A stretch of 13,931 bases of DNA from Streptomyces sp. NRRL S-31. GTDB taxonomy: Bacteria > Actinomycetota > Actinomycetes > Streptomycetales > Streptomycetaceae. Where the stretch lies: NCBI RefSeq assembly GCF_000718775.1, contig NZ_JOCB01000145.1, positions 1 to 13,931 on the forward strand, read 5' to 3'. The translations under genes were made by a program, and so were the position numbers. Shown here piece by piece: positions 6,401-13,140 of this stretch. The first letter of the stretch is position 1, and each line of letters begins with the position of its first letter. Under the pieces are notes generated by a model that saw only the letters and a program-made list of their open reading frames with translations, searched no databases and was not told the origin of the DNA.

Positions 6401-7089
6401 ACCGCCGCAAGGACGTCTCCGAGCTGGCCGGCAGCACCGCCCTCGGCGCCTGGGCGGCGTTCACCGTGCTGGCCATGGTCGTCGGCGGCCGGGGCGGCGC
6501 GCCGCTGTGGCTGGACGACGGTTTTCTCGGCTGGGCGGTCGGTCACCGCCCGGGGGCGGCCGTGGCGGTGGCGCGGGGCGTGACCGACACCGGTACCGGC
6601 GTCGTCCCCTACGCGCTCGTGGCCCTGGCCGGAGTCGTCGCGGGACGCGACCCCCGGCAGCGGCTGCCCGCCGTCGCCCTCGGCCTCGCCTGCCTCGGGC
6701 TCGGGCAACTGCTCCGGTACGGCGTGATGGAACTGGTCCACCGGCCGCGCCCCCCGTACCTGGGCCGGGTGGCGCACGCGAGCGGCTGGGCATTCCCGTC
6801 CGGGCACACCACCACCGCCGCCCTGGCCGCCGGTGTGCTGATCATCGCGCTGACGCTGCGCGCCCCGCGCGGCGGCACGGCCCTGCGGACGGCCGTCGCC
6901 GGCTGGGCGGTGCTGGTGGGACTGACCCGCGTCTACCTCGGCGTGCACTGGTTCACCGACGTCGTGGGCGGCTGGCTGTTCGCCGCCGGCTGGCTGGGGA
7001 CGTGCCTGTGCGCCGCCGCGTACCTGCTGCCCGGCACGGTCCTCAGCCGCCCGACCGCGCCGGCCGGGGAGCCGGCGGAACGGCACTGA
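6397..7089 (+). CDS. Second PAP2-family membrane phosphatase
   Basis: This encodes a 230-residue PAP2-superfamily membrane protein. It shows the RPRP motif (Arg118-Pro119), PSGH (134-137) and Thr177-Arg178-X5-His184-X3-Asp188, so both catalytic histidines and the aspartate are kept. The lysine of the KX6RP motif is replaced by Met111, and the usual Ser of motif 3 by Thr. Transmembrane segments are predicted near 16-31, 66-83, 92-107, 139-154, 163-178 and 190-212. Translation probably starts at GTG 6397, overlapping the previous stop (GTGA), so it should be coupled. Two paralogous PAP2 enzymes beside a DedA protein suggest a dedicated lipid-phosphate recycling unit. The second may take a different substrate. 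Confidence 0.82.
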   Translation: MNRRKDVSELAGSTALGAWAAFTVLAMVVGGRGGAPLWLDDGFLGWAVGHRPGAAVAVARGVTDTGTGVVPYALVALAGVVAGRDPRQRLPAVALGLACLGLGQLLRYGVMELVHRPRPPYLGRVAHASGWAFPSGHTTTAALAAGVLIIALTLRAPRGGTALRTAVAGWAVLVGLTRVYLGVHWFTDVVGGWLFAAGWLGTCLCAAAYLLPGTVLSRPTAPAGEPAERH

Positions 7090-7228
7090 TCCGCGACGGC
7101 GACCGGCCCCGCGGAAATAGGAGGCGCAGGTTCCACTGCTGATTCCGCGAGGCCGGTACGTCGCTCACGTACCCTGCGGTGCGCCCGATAAGCCCCTTCC
7201 ATCCCGACCGGCTCCGTGCGCGCCCGCA

Positions 7229-7274
7229 CACACGGGTGGGGCCCGGCCGTTTCCGGCCGGGCCCCACCCGTGTG
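7229..7274. terminator. Very strong bidirectional terminator
   Basis: A perfect inverted repeat has 21-bp arms (7229-7249 and 7254-7274) with a tttc loop. It separates the plus-strand dedA/PAP2 operon, ending at 7089, from the minus-strand small hydrophobic protein gene, ending at 7297. It is the longest perfect hairpin found in the window. The stretch 7090-7228 shows no convincing gene. Confidence 0.88.
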
Positions 7275-7296
7275 ATGACGTCGGTGACGCCGGTGT

Positions 7297-7467
7297 CTAC
7301 CAGCGATACCAGCGGCCCTTGCGGCCGCCGCCGCCCGTCGGCCGGACCACGAAGCCCAGCAGCCACACGACGAGCACGATCACCGCGATCCACCACAGCG
7401 CCTTGAGGGCGAAGCCCGCGCCGAAGAGGATCAGGGCCAGCAGAAGAACCAGAAGCAGGGGAACCAT
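7297..7467 (-). CDS. Small hydrophobic membrane protein
   Basis: This encodes a 56-residue protein with two closely packed hydrophobic segments (about 2-21 and 23-42), then a short Gly/Lys/Arg tail ending RKGRWYRW. Similar short proteins in Streptomyces are annotated only as 'hydrophobic protein'; no function is known to me. ATG 7467 is chosen because a perfect AGGAGGT (7475-7481 on the plus strand) sits 8 nt upstream. An in-frame ATG at 7488 would place that SD inside the coding region. WWIAVIVLVVWLLG resembles small stress-associated membrane proteins, but this is only a resemblance. Confidence 0.75.
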   Translation of the reverse strand: MVPLLLVLLLALILFGAGFALKALWWIAVIVLVVWLLGFVVRPTGGGGRKGRWYRW

Positions 7468-7523
7468 CGATATCAACCTCCTGGCCACCGAATGCCCTTA
7501 CTCCATCCACACAAGCCCACACA

Positions 7524-7754
7524 TCACGGGTTATTTTCACGCTGTGCCGGGCATCCGCACACGCCCCCGATGTTCCCGCGGCACGGTCGCGCACACCTCG
7601 CAGGACCGGCAGGCACCGTGGCTCGGTCCGGGTCGGCCTGCCACGGGTCCGGGCCGAACACCTCGTACCGGATGTCCTGCGGGCGGACCTCCCGTTCGAT
7701 CAGCCGGCCACGCCCCGCCCGCACGAACGGCAGCGGGCGGTCACCCGCCGCCAC
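7524..7754 (-). CDS. Hypothetical small ORF with a perfect SD
   Basis: This minus-strand ORF would encode 76 residues, beginning MAAGDRPLPFVRAGRGRL. The GTG start at 7754 has a perfect AGGAGG (7763-7768 on the plus strand) 8 nt upstream, and roughly the first 45 codons end almost always in G or C. The last third has weaker codon bias and four of the five cysteines (CGCPAQRENNP at the end). That pattern could mean a small Cys-containing protein or a decayed gene. I recognise no family. Competing plus-strand frames look less gene-like. The rest of the gap 7755-7887 probably holds divergent promoters; no clear box was seen. Confidence 0.4.
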   Translation of the reverse strand: MAAGDRPLPFVRAGRGRLIEREVRPQDIRYEVFGPDPWQADPDRATVPAGPARCARPCRGNIGGVCGCPAQRENNP

Positions 7755-7887
7755 CCGCCCTGCCTCCTCGGCCCGCCGCCGGGCCGGTGGACTCTCGCCC
7801 GCATGCCGGGCGTCCGGTCGGGTAGGCGCACGATCCGGAGGAACTGATTCCGGTTCTGTCCGCGGCTACGACTCTGGAGGCACCACC

Positions 7888-8199
7888 GTGAAGAAGCTGA
7901 CGCGACGTCTCGCGGTCACCGGCATCCCCGTCGCGATCGCCGGAGGCGCCCTGCTGGCGGGGGGCGGCCCGGCGTCGGCGGCCCCGCACCCGCAAGGGCC
8001 GGCGGACGTCCCCGCCCGGGCCACCTCGACGGTCGGCGAGCACGCCGACCGGCACCCCGCGTCCGGCCGGCGGGTCGACCCGTGGGTGCTGGGCCAGGTG
8101 GCGACGTTCGATCCGGCCGCCGCCAGGCGGCTCGCGGTCTACGACCCGTGGGTCAAGGACCAGCTCGCGCTGCTCACGCAAGGGGAACACGGGCGCTGA
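7888..8199 (+). CDS. Small secreted protein with DPWV repeats
   Basis: This encodes a 103-residue secreted protein of unknown function. The signal peptide (1 to about 32) has a KKLTRR basic start, a Gly/Ala-rich core and a PASA-AP cleavage site. The mature part (about 70 residues) has no cysteine. Its C-terminal half contains two copies of DPWVxxQxA separated by FDPAAARRLAVY, an imperfect internal repeat. GTG 7888 follows GGAGG (7876-7880) with 7 nt spacing. The frame stays open upstream to 7492 with no signal peptide there, so the longer form is rejected. Its stop is followed within 40 nt by the convergent desaturase stop. Confidence 0.7.
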   Translation: MKKLTRRLAVTGIPVAIAGGALLAGGGPASAAPHPQGPADVPARATSTVGEHADRHPASGRRVDPWVLGQVATFDPAAARRLAVYDPWVKDQLALLTQGEHGR

Positions 8200-8215
8200 G
8201 CCGCGTGGGGCGGCT
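8199..8215. terminator. Small hairpin between convergent stops
   Basis: agccgc-gtggg-gcggct forms a 6-bp stem overlapping the stop of the small secreted protein gene and lying 20 nt beyond the desaturase stop. It is a modest candidate for a shared terminator. Confidence 0.35.
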
Positions 8216-8234
8216 GGTACGGGCCGGGTGCGGG

Positions 8235-9767
8235 TCAGGGGGACGGTGCGACCAGGCGAAGGCCCCGCACCAGCGCCGCGTCGACCGCCCGGCCGACGCG
8301 CCCCTCGCAGAGGGCGGCGCTGTAACTGCGGTGGCCCGGCAACGGCGCCAGCCGCTCGCGGAGGAAGGGCACCCGCCGGTCCTCGTCCATCGGGGTGACC
8401 AGCCCTCGGGCCAGGCGCTCGAAGTCGCCGGTCCAGCAGTCGAGGACGAAGCTCTCGTACGCGCTCAGCCGCATGACCACACAGCCCCAGTCGAGCAGCC
8501 CGGGGACCGACCGCCTCAGGAGTTCGGGGTATGCCGTGAAGTGGGCGCGTGGATGCAGGTGGTGGATCAGGTGGTAGTTGTCGTAGAAGGCCCAGTCCGT
8601 GCCGAACTCGGGCACCTCGGTGCTGTGCGGCACGCCTTCGGCCCCCGGCGGCTCACGGTGCGGCGGCTCGCGGTCCAGGGCGGCGACGAGGTGTTCCCGC
8701 GGCAGCCACAGGATGGTGCTGGCCTTGGGGTGGCGGGGATTGTCCGGGTCGCTCAGGCCGTGCCACACGTACTGGGCCTTCGCGGTGTTCACGGCCCGGT
8801 AGAGCGCCGCTCCGACCAGCCAGTAGCCGAGGAGCCGGTCCGCCGCGATCAGGTAGCCGGTGACGGCCCAGAACCCGGTGATCCCCAGCACGAGCAGGAC
8901 GCGCCGGGAGCCGCGGCAGCGCCGGTGGAACGCCACGGTGCCCGAAGTCAGCAGGATGAGGCAGGTCTTCAGGCCGAACAGGCAGAACTCCAGGATGCGG
9001 GTGCGGTCGTAGGGCAGGGGTGAGTGGATGTCGTCGGGTCCGGCGTTCTCCGGGTGGTGGACCACGAGGTGCTCCGTCGCGTAGAACCTCGGCAGCGCGC
9101 CGATCACCGGCCCCATGACGCAGTCCGACAGCGCTCGCCAGACCGTCGACAGCCACGGGCGGCCCCGGAGACCGAGCACCTGGCAGTGCATGTCCCAGTG
9201 GTAGTACGCCTCGAAGTCGATCCACGCCGGAGCCAGGTACTTGACCAGGAACAGCAGGATCACGACGTCGCTCAGCCACCCGGTGCGCGGGCCGACGACG
9301 GCCGCCGTGCCGACGAGCGGCACACAGTAGAGGAACTGCACCCGGGCGAGGTGTTGCAGCCGGCGGTCGGCGAACCGCTCCGGCGGGGCGCCGAGCGGCC
9401 GGTAGTCCGCGGGGAGCGACCAGGGTTCGAAAGCGGCGATGTACGCCTCCCGGTGCAGGCAGACGGAGTAGACCTCCGCGAGACCGAGAGCCGTGCCGGC
9501 CAGGGCCGCCACCGCCGCCCACCGGAGCACCCCGCCGCCCGGCAGGCCCTCCGCGCCGTGCGGGACGTACGGCGGCAGCAGGGCGCACAGCGGAAGGAGC
9601 GGGGCGAGGCGGCCGGTGGTGCGCCAGGGGAGCACCTTCCTGATCAGCGGCGCGTGCCGGCCGTAGGAGAAGCGGTCGTACCGGCCGATGAGTTCGATGA
9701 GGATGAGCAGGGGGAACGAGACGAGCACCCCGGCGCAGACCGCCGTGAACCCTGCCGCTTTCTTCAC
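8235..9767 (-). CDS. Large membrane fatty-acid desaturase/hydroxylase-like protein
   Basis: This encodes a 510-residue integral membrane protein with the three histidine boxes of the di-iron desaturase/hydroxylase superfamily: His190-X3-His194 (HWDMH), His233-X3-His237-His238 (HLVVHH) and His399-X2-His402-His403 (HLIHH). His336 in the WHG motif is a further likely iron ligand. Hydrophobic segments occur near 5-27, 54-68, 82-103, 145-180, 265-280 and 288-325. Simple acyl desaturases are usually shorter (about 300-400 residues), so the extra N- and C-terminal regions are unusual. Its position as last gene of a biosynthetic-looking operon suggests desaturation or hydroxylation of a lipid-linked or tailored product. 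GTG 9767 follows AGAGGGG with 6 nt spacing. Reaction and substrate are unknown. Confidence 0.8.
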   Translation of the reverse strand: MKKAAGFTAVCAGVLVSFPLLILIELIGRYDRFSYGRHAPLIRKVLPWRTTGRLAPLLPLCALLPPYVPHGAEGLPGGGVLRWAAVAALAGTALGLAEVYSVCLHREAYIAAFEPWSLPADYRPLGAPPERFADRRLQHLARVQFLYCVPLVGTAAVVGPRTGWLSDVVILLFLVKYLAPAWIDFEAYYHWDMHCQVLGLRGRPWLSTVWRALSDCVMGPVIGALPRFYATEHLVVHHPENAGPDDIHSPLPYDRTRILEFCLFGLKTCLILLTSGTVAFHRRCRGSRRVLLVLGITGFWAVTGYLIAADRLLGYWLVGAALYRAVNTAKAQYVWHGLSDPDNPRHPKASTILWLPREHLVAALDREPPHREPPGAEGVPHSTEVPEFGTDWAFYDNYHLIHHLHPRAHFTAYPELLRRSVPGLLDWGCVVMRLSAYESFVLDCWTGDFERLARGLVTPMDEDRRVPFLRERLAPLPGHRSYSAALCEGRVGRAVDAALVRGLRLVAPSP

Positions 9768-9808
9768 TCCAGGCCCCTCTCCCCCGCCCGCACGCCCCCG
9801 GCCCCGCC

Positions 9809-10429
9809 TCAGTCCGCCCCGGCCGGGCTCCAGTCCGCCCCTTCCGTGCGGACGGCGGCCACCCGGCCGGCCAACAGGTGGGCACCGGCTCCGGTGAACC
9901 AGCGCGCCTCCGTCGGGTCCCACCAGCGGGCGCCGATGCGGAGCACCTCGTGGTGCACCACGTCATCGCCGATCCAGGTGTCGTCCGCGTCGGAGGCCGA
10001 CCAGGTCGCCCGCCAGTGCGGTACGGCGCGGGGGTACGGTTCGATCGCCGCCCGGCCCCGCGCGTAGGCCACCCCGGCCAGCGTGAGGAGTTCGCCCGCG
10101 AGGTCCGCGTGTACTCCGCAGTCGCCGGCCCACTCGTCCGGCTCCGCCAGCCGGCACCAGGTCAGCGGCCACCGGGTGGGCGCCCAGCGGACGAGCAGGG
10201 GTACGGCCGCCAGCCGGTCGCCGGTGTCGGCCCAGCGCTCGAAACGGCGCAGGACGAGATACCGCGCCTCGGCGCAGCAGAGGTCGCCGTGGTGCGAGAT
10301 GCGTGACAGCCCGATGGAATCGATGCGCTGCCGGTCCTGGTCGCTCAACGGGCCGCCATTCGGCGGGCGTTCGCTCAGCGGCTGTTCCGGCCGGTGCCGG
10401 CGCTCGCCCGTCATGCGCTCGCCCGTCAT
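9809..10429 (-). CDS. Transglutaminase-like (Cys-His-Asp) protein, tentative
   Basis: This encodes a 206-residue protein with no signal peptide. The segment WAGDCGVHADLAGELLTLAG (100-119), then VHHEVLRIGARWWDPTEARW (158-177), matches the pattern of the transglutaminase-like papain-fold superfamily: a Cys at a helix start, followed by His and then Asp in a DPT turn. The candidate triad is Cys104, His160 (or His159) and Asp171. Such folds cleave or exchange amide and thioester bonds. Its ATG overlaps the stop of the upstream fusion gene (ATGA), implying translational coupling. The first 15 bases are tandemly duplicated (MTGERMTGER), so ATG 10414 is a second possible start. The desaturase starts 41 nt after its stop. 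The fold call comes from motif reading only. Confidence 0.6.
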   Translation of the reverse strand: MTGERMTGERRHRPEQPLSERPPNGGPLSDQDRQRIDSIGLSRISHHGDLCCAEARYLVLRRFERWADTGDRLAAVPLLVRWAPTRWPLTWCRLAEPDEWAGDCGVHADLAGELLTLAGVAYARGRAAIEPYPRAVPHWRATWSASDADDTWIGDDVVHHEVLRIGARWWDPTEARWFTGAGAHLLAGRVAAVRTEGADWSPAGAD

Positions 10430-12711
10430 GCGAGGGCCTCCGCAGCCAGGCCGCGGCCGAAGGGGTAGGCCATGGACAGGTCGTAGGCGCCGCACATGCC
10501 GAACGCCAGGAAGTCCCCCTCCGCCAGGGAACGCAGGTCCAGTTCCTCCGCGAGGACGTCGTGCTCCATGCAGGACCGCCCGAGGACGCGTCCCGTTCCC
10601 CGGCGCACCGGCTGCCACCGCCCTTCGGTGAACCGGGCGACCGGGTGGGCGCGGTAACGCGCCTCGGGTATGTCCCCGAGGGCCGCGTCCACCACGACCT
10701 CCCGGCCGGTGCCCCGGCCCTTGCCGAGCAGGACCCGGGTGACGACGGCCGCCGCCGGCTGGGTCAGCATCTTGCCCGGTTCGAGGACGACCTCGGGCTG
10801 TGACGCGCGCAGGCAGTCGGCACCGGCCGCCAGGACGTGGTCGAGCGACGGACGCAGGTCCGGCAGGTCGTCCACGTGCCATCCGCCGCCGAGGTCGACG
10901 ACCGCCGGCGGCTCACCCAGCCGGGAGGCGAGCGGATCGGCGGAGCCGAGGGCCGCGGTCGCCTCGCGCCGCCACCGGTCCGGTCCCAGCACGCTCTCCG
11001 CGTGGTGGAAGTGGATGCCCCACCGGGCACCGAGACGGCCTAGTAACTCGGCGAGCAGGGCGGCGGTTTCCGCCAGGTCGGCGCCGCGCTCGAAGGAGAG
11101 CCCGAAGCGGCTGGGCACTCCGGGGGCCGCCACCCGGATGCCGACGATGTCCGCCGTGAGCCGGAACCCCGCGTCCAACGAGCGTATGAGCTGGGCGAGT
11201 TCCTCGGCCGAGTCGGCGAAGAAGGCACCGCAGCGGACGCTGGGGCGGGCCGGCCACCACTTCGCCGGACCGTTCAGGATGGCGCGGCCGGGATCGAAGC
11301 CGTGGGCGAGCGCGACGTCCAGTTCGTCCAGGGTGATCGCCTCGGCGGCCAGGCCGAGTCCGGCGGCGCGGGACAGCAGCTCGGGGTGCGGGCAGGTCTT
11401 GACGCTGTGCGCGAGAGTGGTGCGGGGCAGACCGCTCAGCTCGGCGCGCAGTGCCGCGACCCGCTCGTCGAAGAGGGGCGCCAGTATCCGCCGGGACGGG
11501 GTCCGCCACGACTCGGACGGTGTCCCCAGCAGGGACTCGTACCCGGTGAAGGACCCGCTGTTCCCGGTGGTCCGGGCGGGCCGCGGGTGCGTGCGGTCCG
11601 CGGGGGCGGCGGCCGGCACCGGCCGGGGTATGGCACTCGGCTCGGACACCAGGTCCCGGCGGCCGAGGGTGCGCATGCCCGACGGGTGCTTGGTGGCCGG
11701 GGCGATCCCGTCGCCGGGGCCCCAGGGGTAGGAGGCGATGCCGATCTCGGGGGAGACGGCGATCTCCTCGACCACCCTGGTGAACCCGGCGGTGAGACGG
11801 CGCCGTGCGGGCCGGGCCCGCTCCGTGAGCAGGGCGGCCGGCAGGTTGGCGCCGCAGGTGCTCGCGCCGTGAATCCAGGCGGGGAAGCGGGGGTTGACCT
11901 CCATCAGCACCAGGTCGCCGTCCCAGGTGCGGATCATCTCGATCTCGCCGCCGCCGTTCCACCCGGCGTCCGCCGCGTACGCGCGCAGCTTCTCCCACAG
12001 CGCGTCCGGCAGTTCGGTGACCTCCCCCGACCAGGTCTTGCCCTCCGGGGTGAGGATCGCCTTCGTCATCAGGACGGCGTCGAGGAGCGCGCCGTTGCGG
12101 GCGGCGAAGGCGATGCCGCACTCCTGGCCGGGGACATGCGCCTCGAGATGCCAGTCCCCGCCCCACTCGCGCTCGATGAAGCGCCCCGCCGCGAGCACCT
12201 CCTGCACACCGCGCACCCGGAAGGCCTCGTAGTGCTGTCCCTTGGCCCAGGCGCCGTGCGGCGCGTGGCGTAGGAAGCCCTCGACCGTGTCCCAGTCCGT
12301 GCCGGTGCAGCATTCCGGCAGCCGCAGTCCCAGCGCGTCGGCCACCGCGACCGGCGGTTTCGCCACGGTGTCGAGCGCTCGCTTGTTCGGTGCGAGGACG
12401 CGTTCGTGCACACCGAGGTATTCGGCGAGCACCCGGACCTCGAGGTCCAGCGTCGGGACGAGGAAGCTGTCCGGCGCGGCCACCAGGTCCGCCATCTGCT
12501 CCGTCCAGGTCTCGGTGTCCATCTCGTCCCAGCCGGGAAGCAGCAGGACGTCGTCGAGGAGCGTCGTGTGCAGTCCCGAACTGGCGGTGGAGTAGTCCAG
12601 CCCGATGACCCGGACGCCGGGATCCGCCAGCTTCAGGGAGCGCGCTATCCCCAGTCCCGGTGAGGGGTTGGGCCCGCTGTGCATGCCGCTGACGACAACC
12701 GTGGTCTGCAT
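10426..12711 (-). CDS. ATP-grasp ligase fused to fold-III PLP decarboxylase
   Basis: This encodes a 761-residue two-domain enzyme. Residues 1 to about 330 form an ATP-grasp carboxylate-amine/thiol ligase: SGMHSGPNPSPGLGIARSL (8-26), then GEIEMI (255-260) and LMEVNPRFP (269-277), with Glu258, Glu271 and Asn273 as likely metal ligands. A Pro-rich linker (about 355-400) follows. Residues 400-761 are a LysA/ornithine-decarboxylase-type PLP domain: Lys438 in AHSVKTCPHPELL is the Schiff-base lysine. SRFGLSFE (534-541), GIHFHH (565-570), VVDLGGGWHV (604-613), EPGK (644-647, usually EPGR), Cys714-X3-Asp718 and GAYDLSMAYPFG (741-752) complete the site. Codon 556 is TTA, so translation may need bldA tRNA. 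ATG 12711 follows a G-run; ATG 12735 is an alternative. BtrJ and BtrK of butirosin are separate-protein analogues. Confidence 0.85.
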   Translation of the reverse strand: MQTTVVVSGMHSGPNPSPGLGIARSLKLADPGVRVIGLDYSTASSGLHTTLLDDVLLLPGWDEMDTETWTEQMADLVAAPDSFLVPTLDLEVRVLAEYLGVHERVLAPNKRALDTVAKPPVAVADALGLRLPECCTGTDWDTVEGFLRHAPHGAWAKGQHYEAFRVRGVQEVLAAGRFIEREWGGDWHLEAHVPGQECGIAFAARNGALLDAVLMTKAILTPEGKTWSGEVTELPDALWEKLRAYAADAGWNGGGEIEMIRTWDGDLVLMEVNPRFPAWIHGASTCGANLPAALLTERARPARRRLTAGFTRVVEEIAVSPEIGIASYPWGPGDGIAPATKHPSGMRTLGRRDLVSEPSAIPRPVPAAAPADRTHPRPARTTGNSGSFTGYESLLGTPSESWRTPSRRILAPLFDERVAALRAELSGLPRTTLAHSVKTCPHPELLSRAAGLGLAAEAITLDELDVALAHGFDPGRAILNGPAKWWPARPSVRCGAFFADSAEELAQLIRSLDAGFRLTADIVGIRVAAPGVPSRFGLSFERGADLAETAALLAELLGRLGARWGIHFHHAESVLGPDRWRREATAALGSADPLASRLGEPPAVVDLGGGWHVDDLPDLRPSLDHVLAAGADCLRASQPEVVLEPGKMLTQPAAAVVTRVLLGKGRGTGREVVVDAALGDIPEARYRAHPVARFTEGRWQPVRRGTGRVLGRSCMEHDVLAEELDLRSLAEGDFLAFGMCGAYDLSMAYPFGRGLAAEALA
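11044..11046 (-). promoter_or_regulatory. TTA (bldA-dependent) leucine codon
   Basis: Codon 556 of the ATP-grasp/decarboxylase fusion is TTA, followed directly by the rare CTA at codon 557. In Streptomyces the only tRNA reading TTA is the developmentally controlled bldA product. I saw no TTA codon in any other gene of this window. Confidence 0.8.
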
Positions 12712-12830
12712 GAATCGTGTCCCCCCAGGACTCATGACCCCATCCGGCACGTTCGCGCGTGGGCGGCGAGCGTGGCGGCGTTCCCCGAGTGTCCTACATC
12801 CCACCGCGCTTGTCCCGGGAATCCGGCGGC

Positions 12831-12914
12831 GCGCACGTCCGTCGCGGGACGCGTACGTCGCGGCGCACGTACGTCGCGGGACGCGTCCGTCGCGGGACGC
12901 GTACGTCGCGGAGG
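12831..12914. repeat. Tandem repeat with 16-bp period
   Basis: Units begin at 12839, 12855, 12871, 12887 and 12903 (the last partial), each close to MCGTCGCGGGACGCGT; a partial unit precedes at 12831-12838. The period is not a multiple of three and no gene covers it. It lies in the 425-nt divergent gap (12712-13136) between the fusion-gene operon and the I36-like gene, about 120-200 nt upstream of the operon start. No -10/-35 pair was clear in the gap. Confidence 0.85.
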
Positions 12915-13011
12915 GCGGACCCGTCAGGCGCGGAGATGGCGCGCCGCGCGTCGGGCGCTACCCCCGACTCCGCCGGAGGCCCCGGCTCGCGTGGTGGAGA
13001 GGAGGTACCGG

Positions 13012-13140
13012 GTGCCGCCGGGAGTGCCTCGCGCGCCCGTACGCACGCTCTGCCCGCAACCCGTCACGGTGAGTGAAACTAATGGTCGTCCTCCGGGGAC
13101 ATCAACAACGGAACCAGTGGAAAGAGGACGAACCTCATGA
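13012..13140 (+). CDS. Possible 42-residue leader ORF before the I36-like gene
   Basis: GTG 13012 has a perfect AGGAGG (13000-13005) 6 nt upstream and heads a 42-codon frame whose TGA overlaps the ATG of the next gene (ATGA). The second half has unusually AT-ending codons for this genome, which argues against a conserved protein. It may instead be a translated leader that couples ribosomes into the downstream gene, or chance. Confidence 0.25.
   Translation: MPPGVPRAPVRTLCPQPVTVSETNGRPPGTSTTEPVERGRTS

Noticed and set aside
7492..7887. N-terminal extension of the DPWV secreted protein
   Set aside because: The extension is His/Pro/Arg-rich without family features, and would bury the signal peptide that begins at GTG 7888.
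11302..12273. 323-codon plus-strand frame opposite the ATP-grasp gene
   Set aside because: Shadow ORF; the minus strand carries recognisable ATP-grasp and PLP-enzyme motifs.
12831..12914. CRISPR array
   Set aside because: The repeats are contiguous 16-bp units with no spacers and no cas genes nearby.
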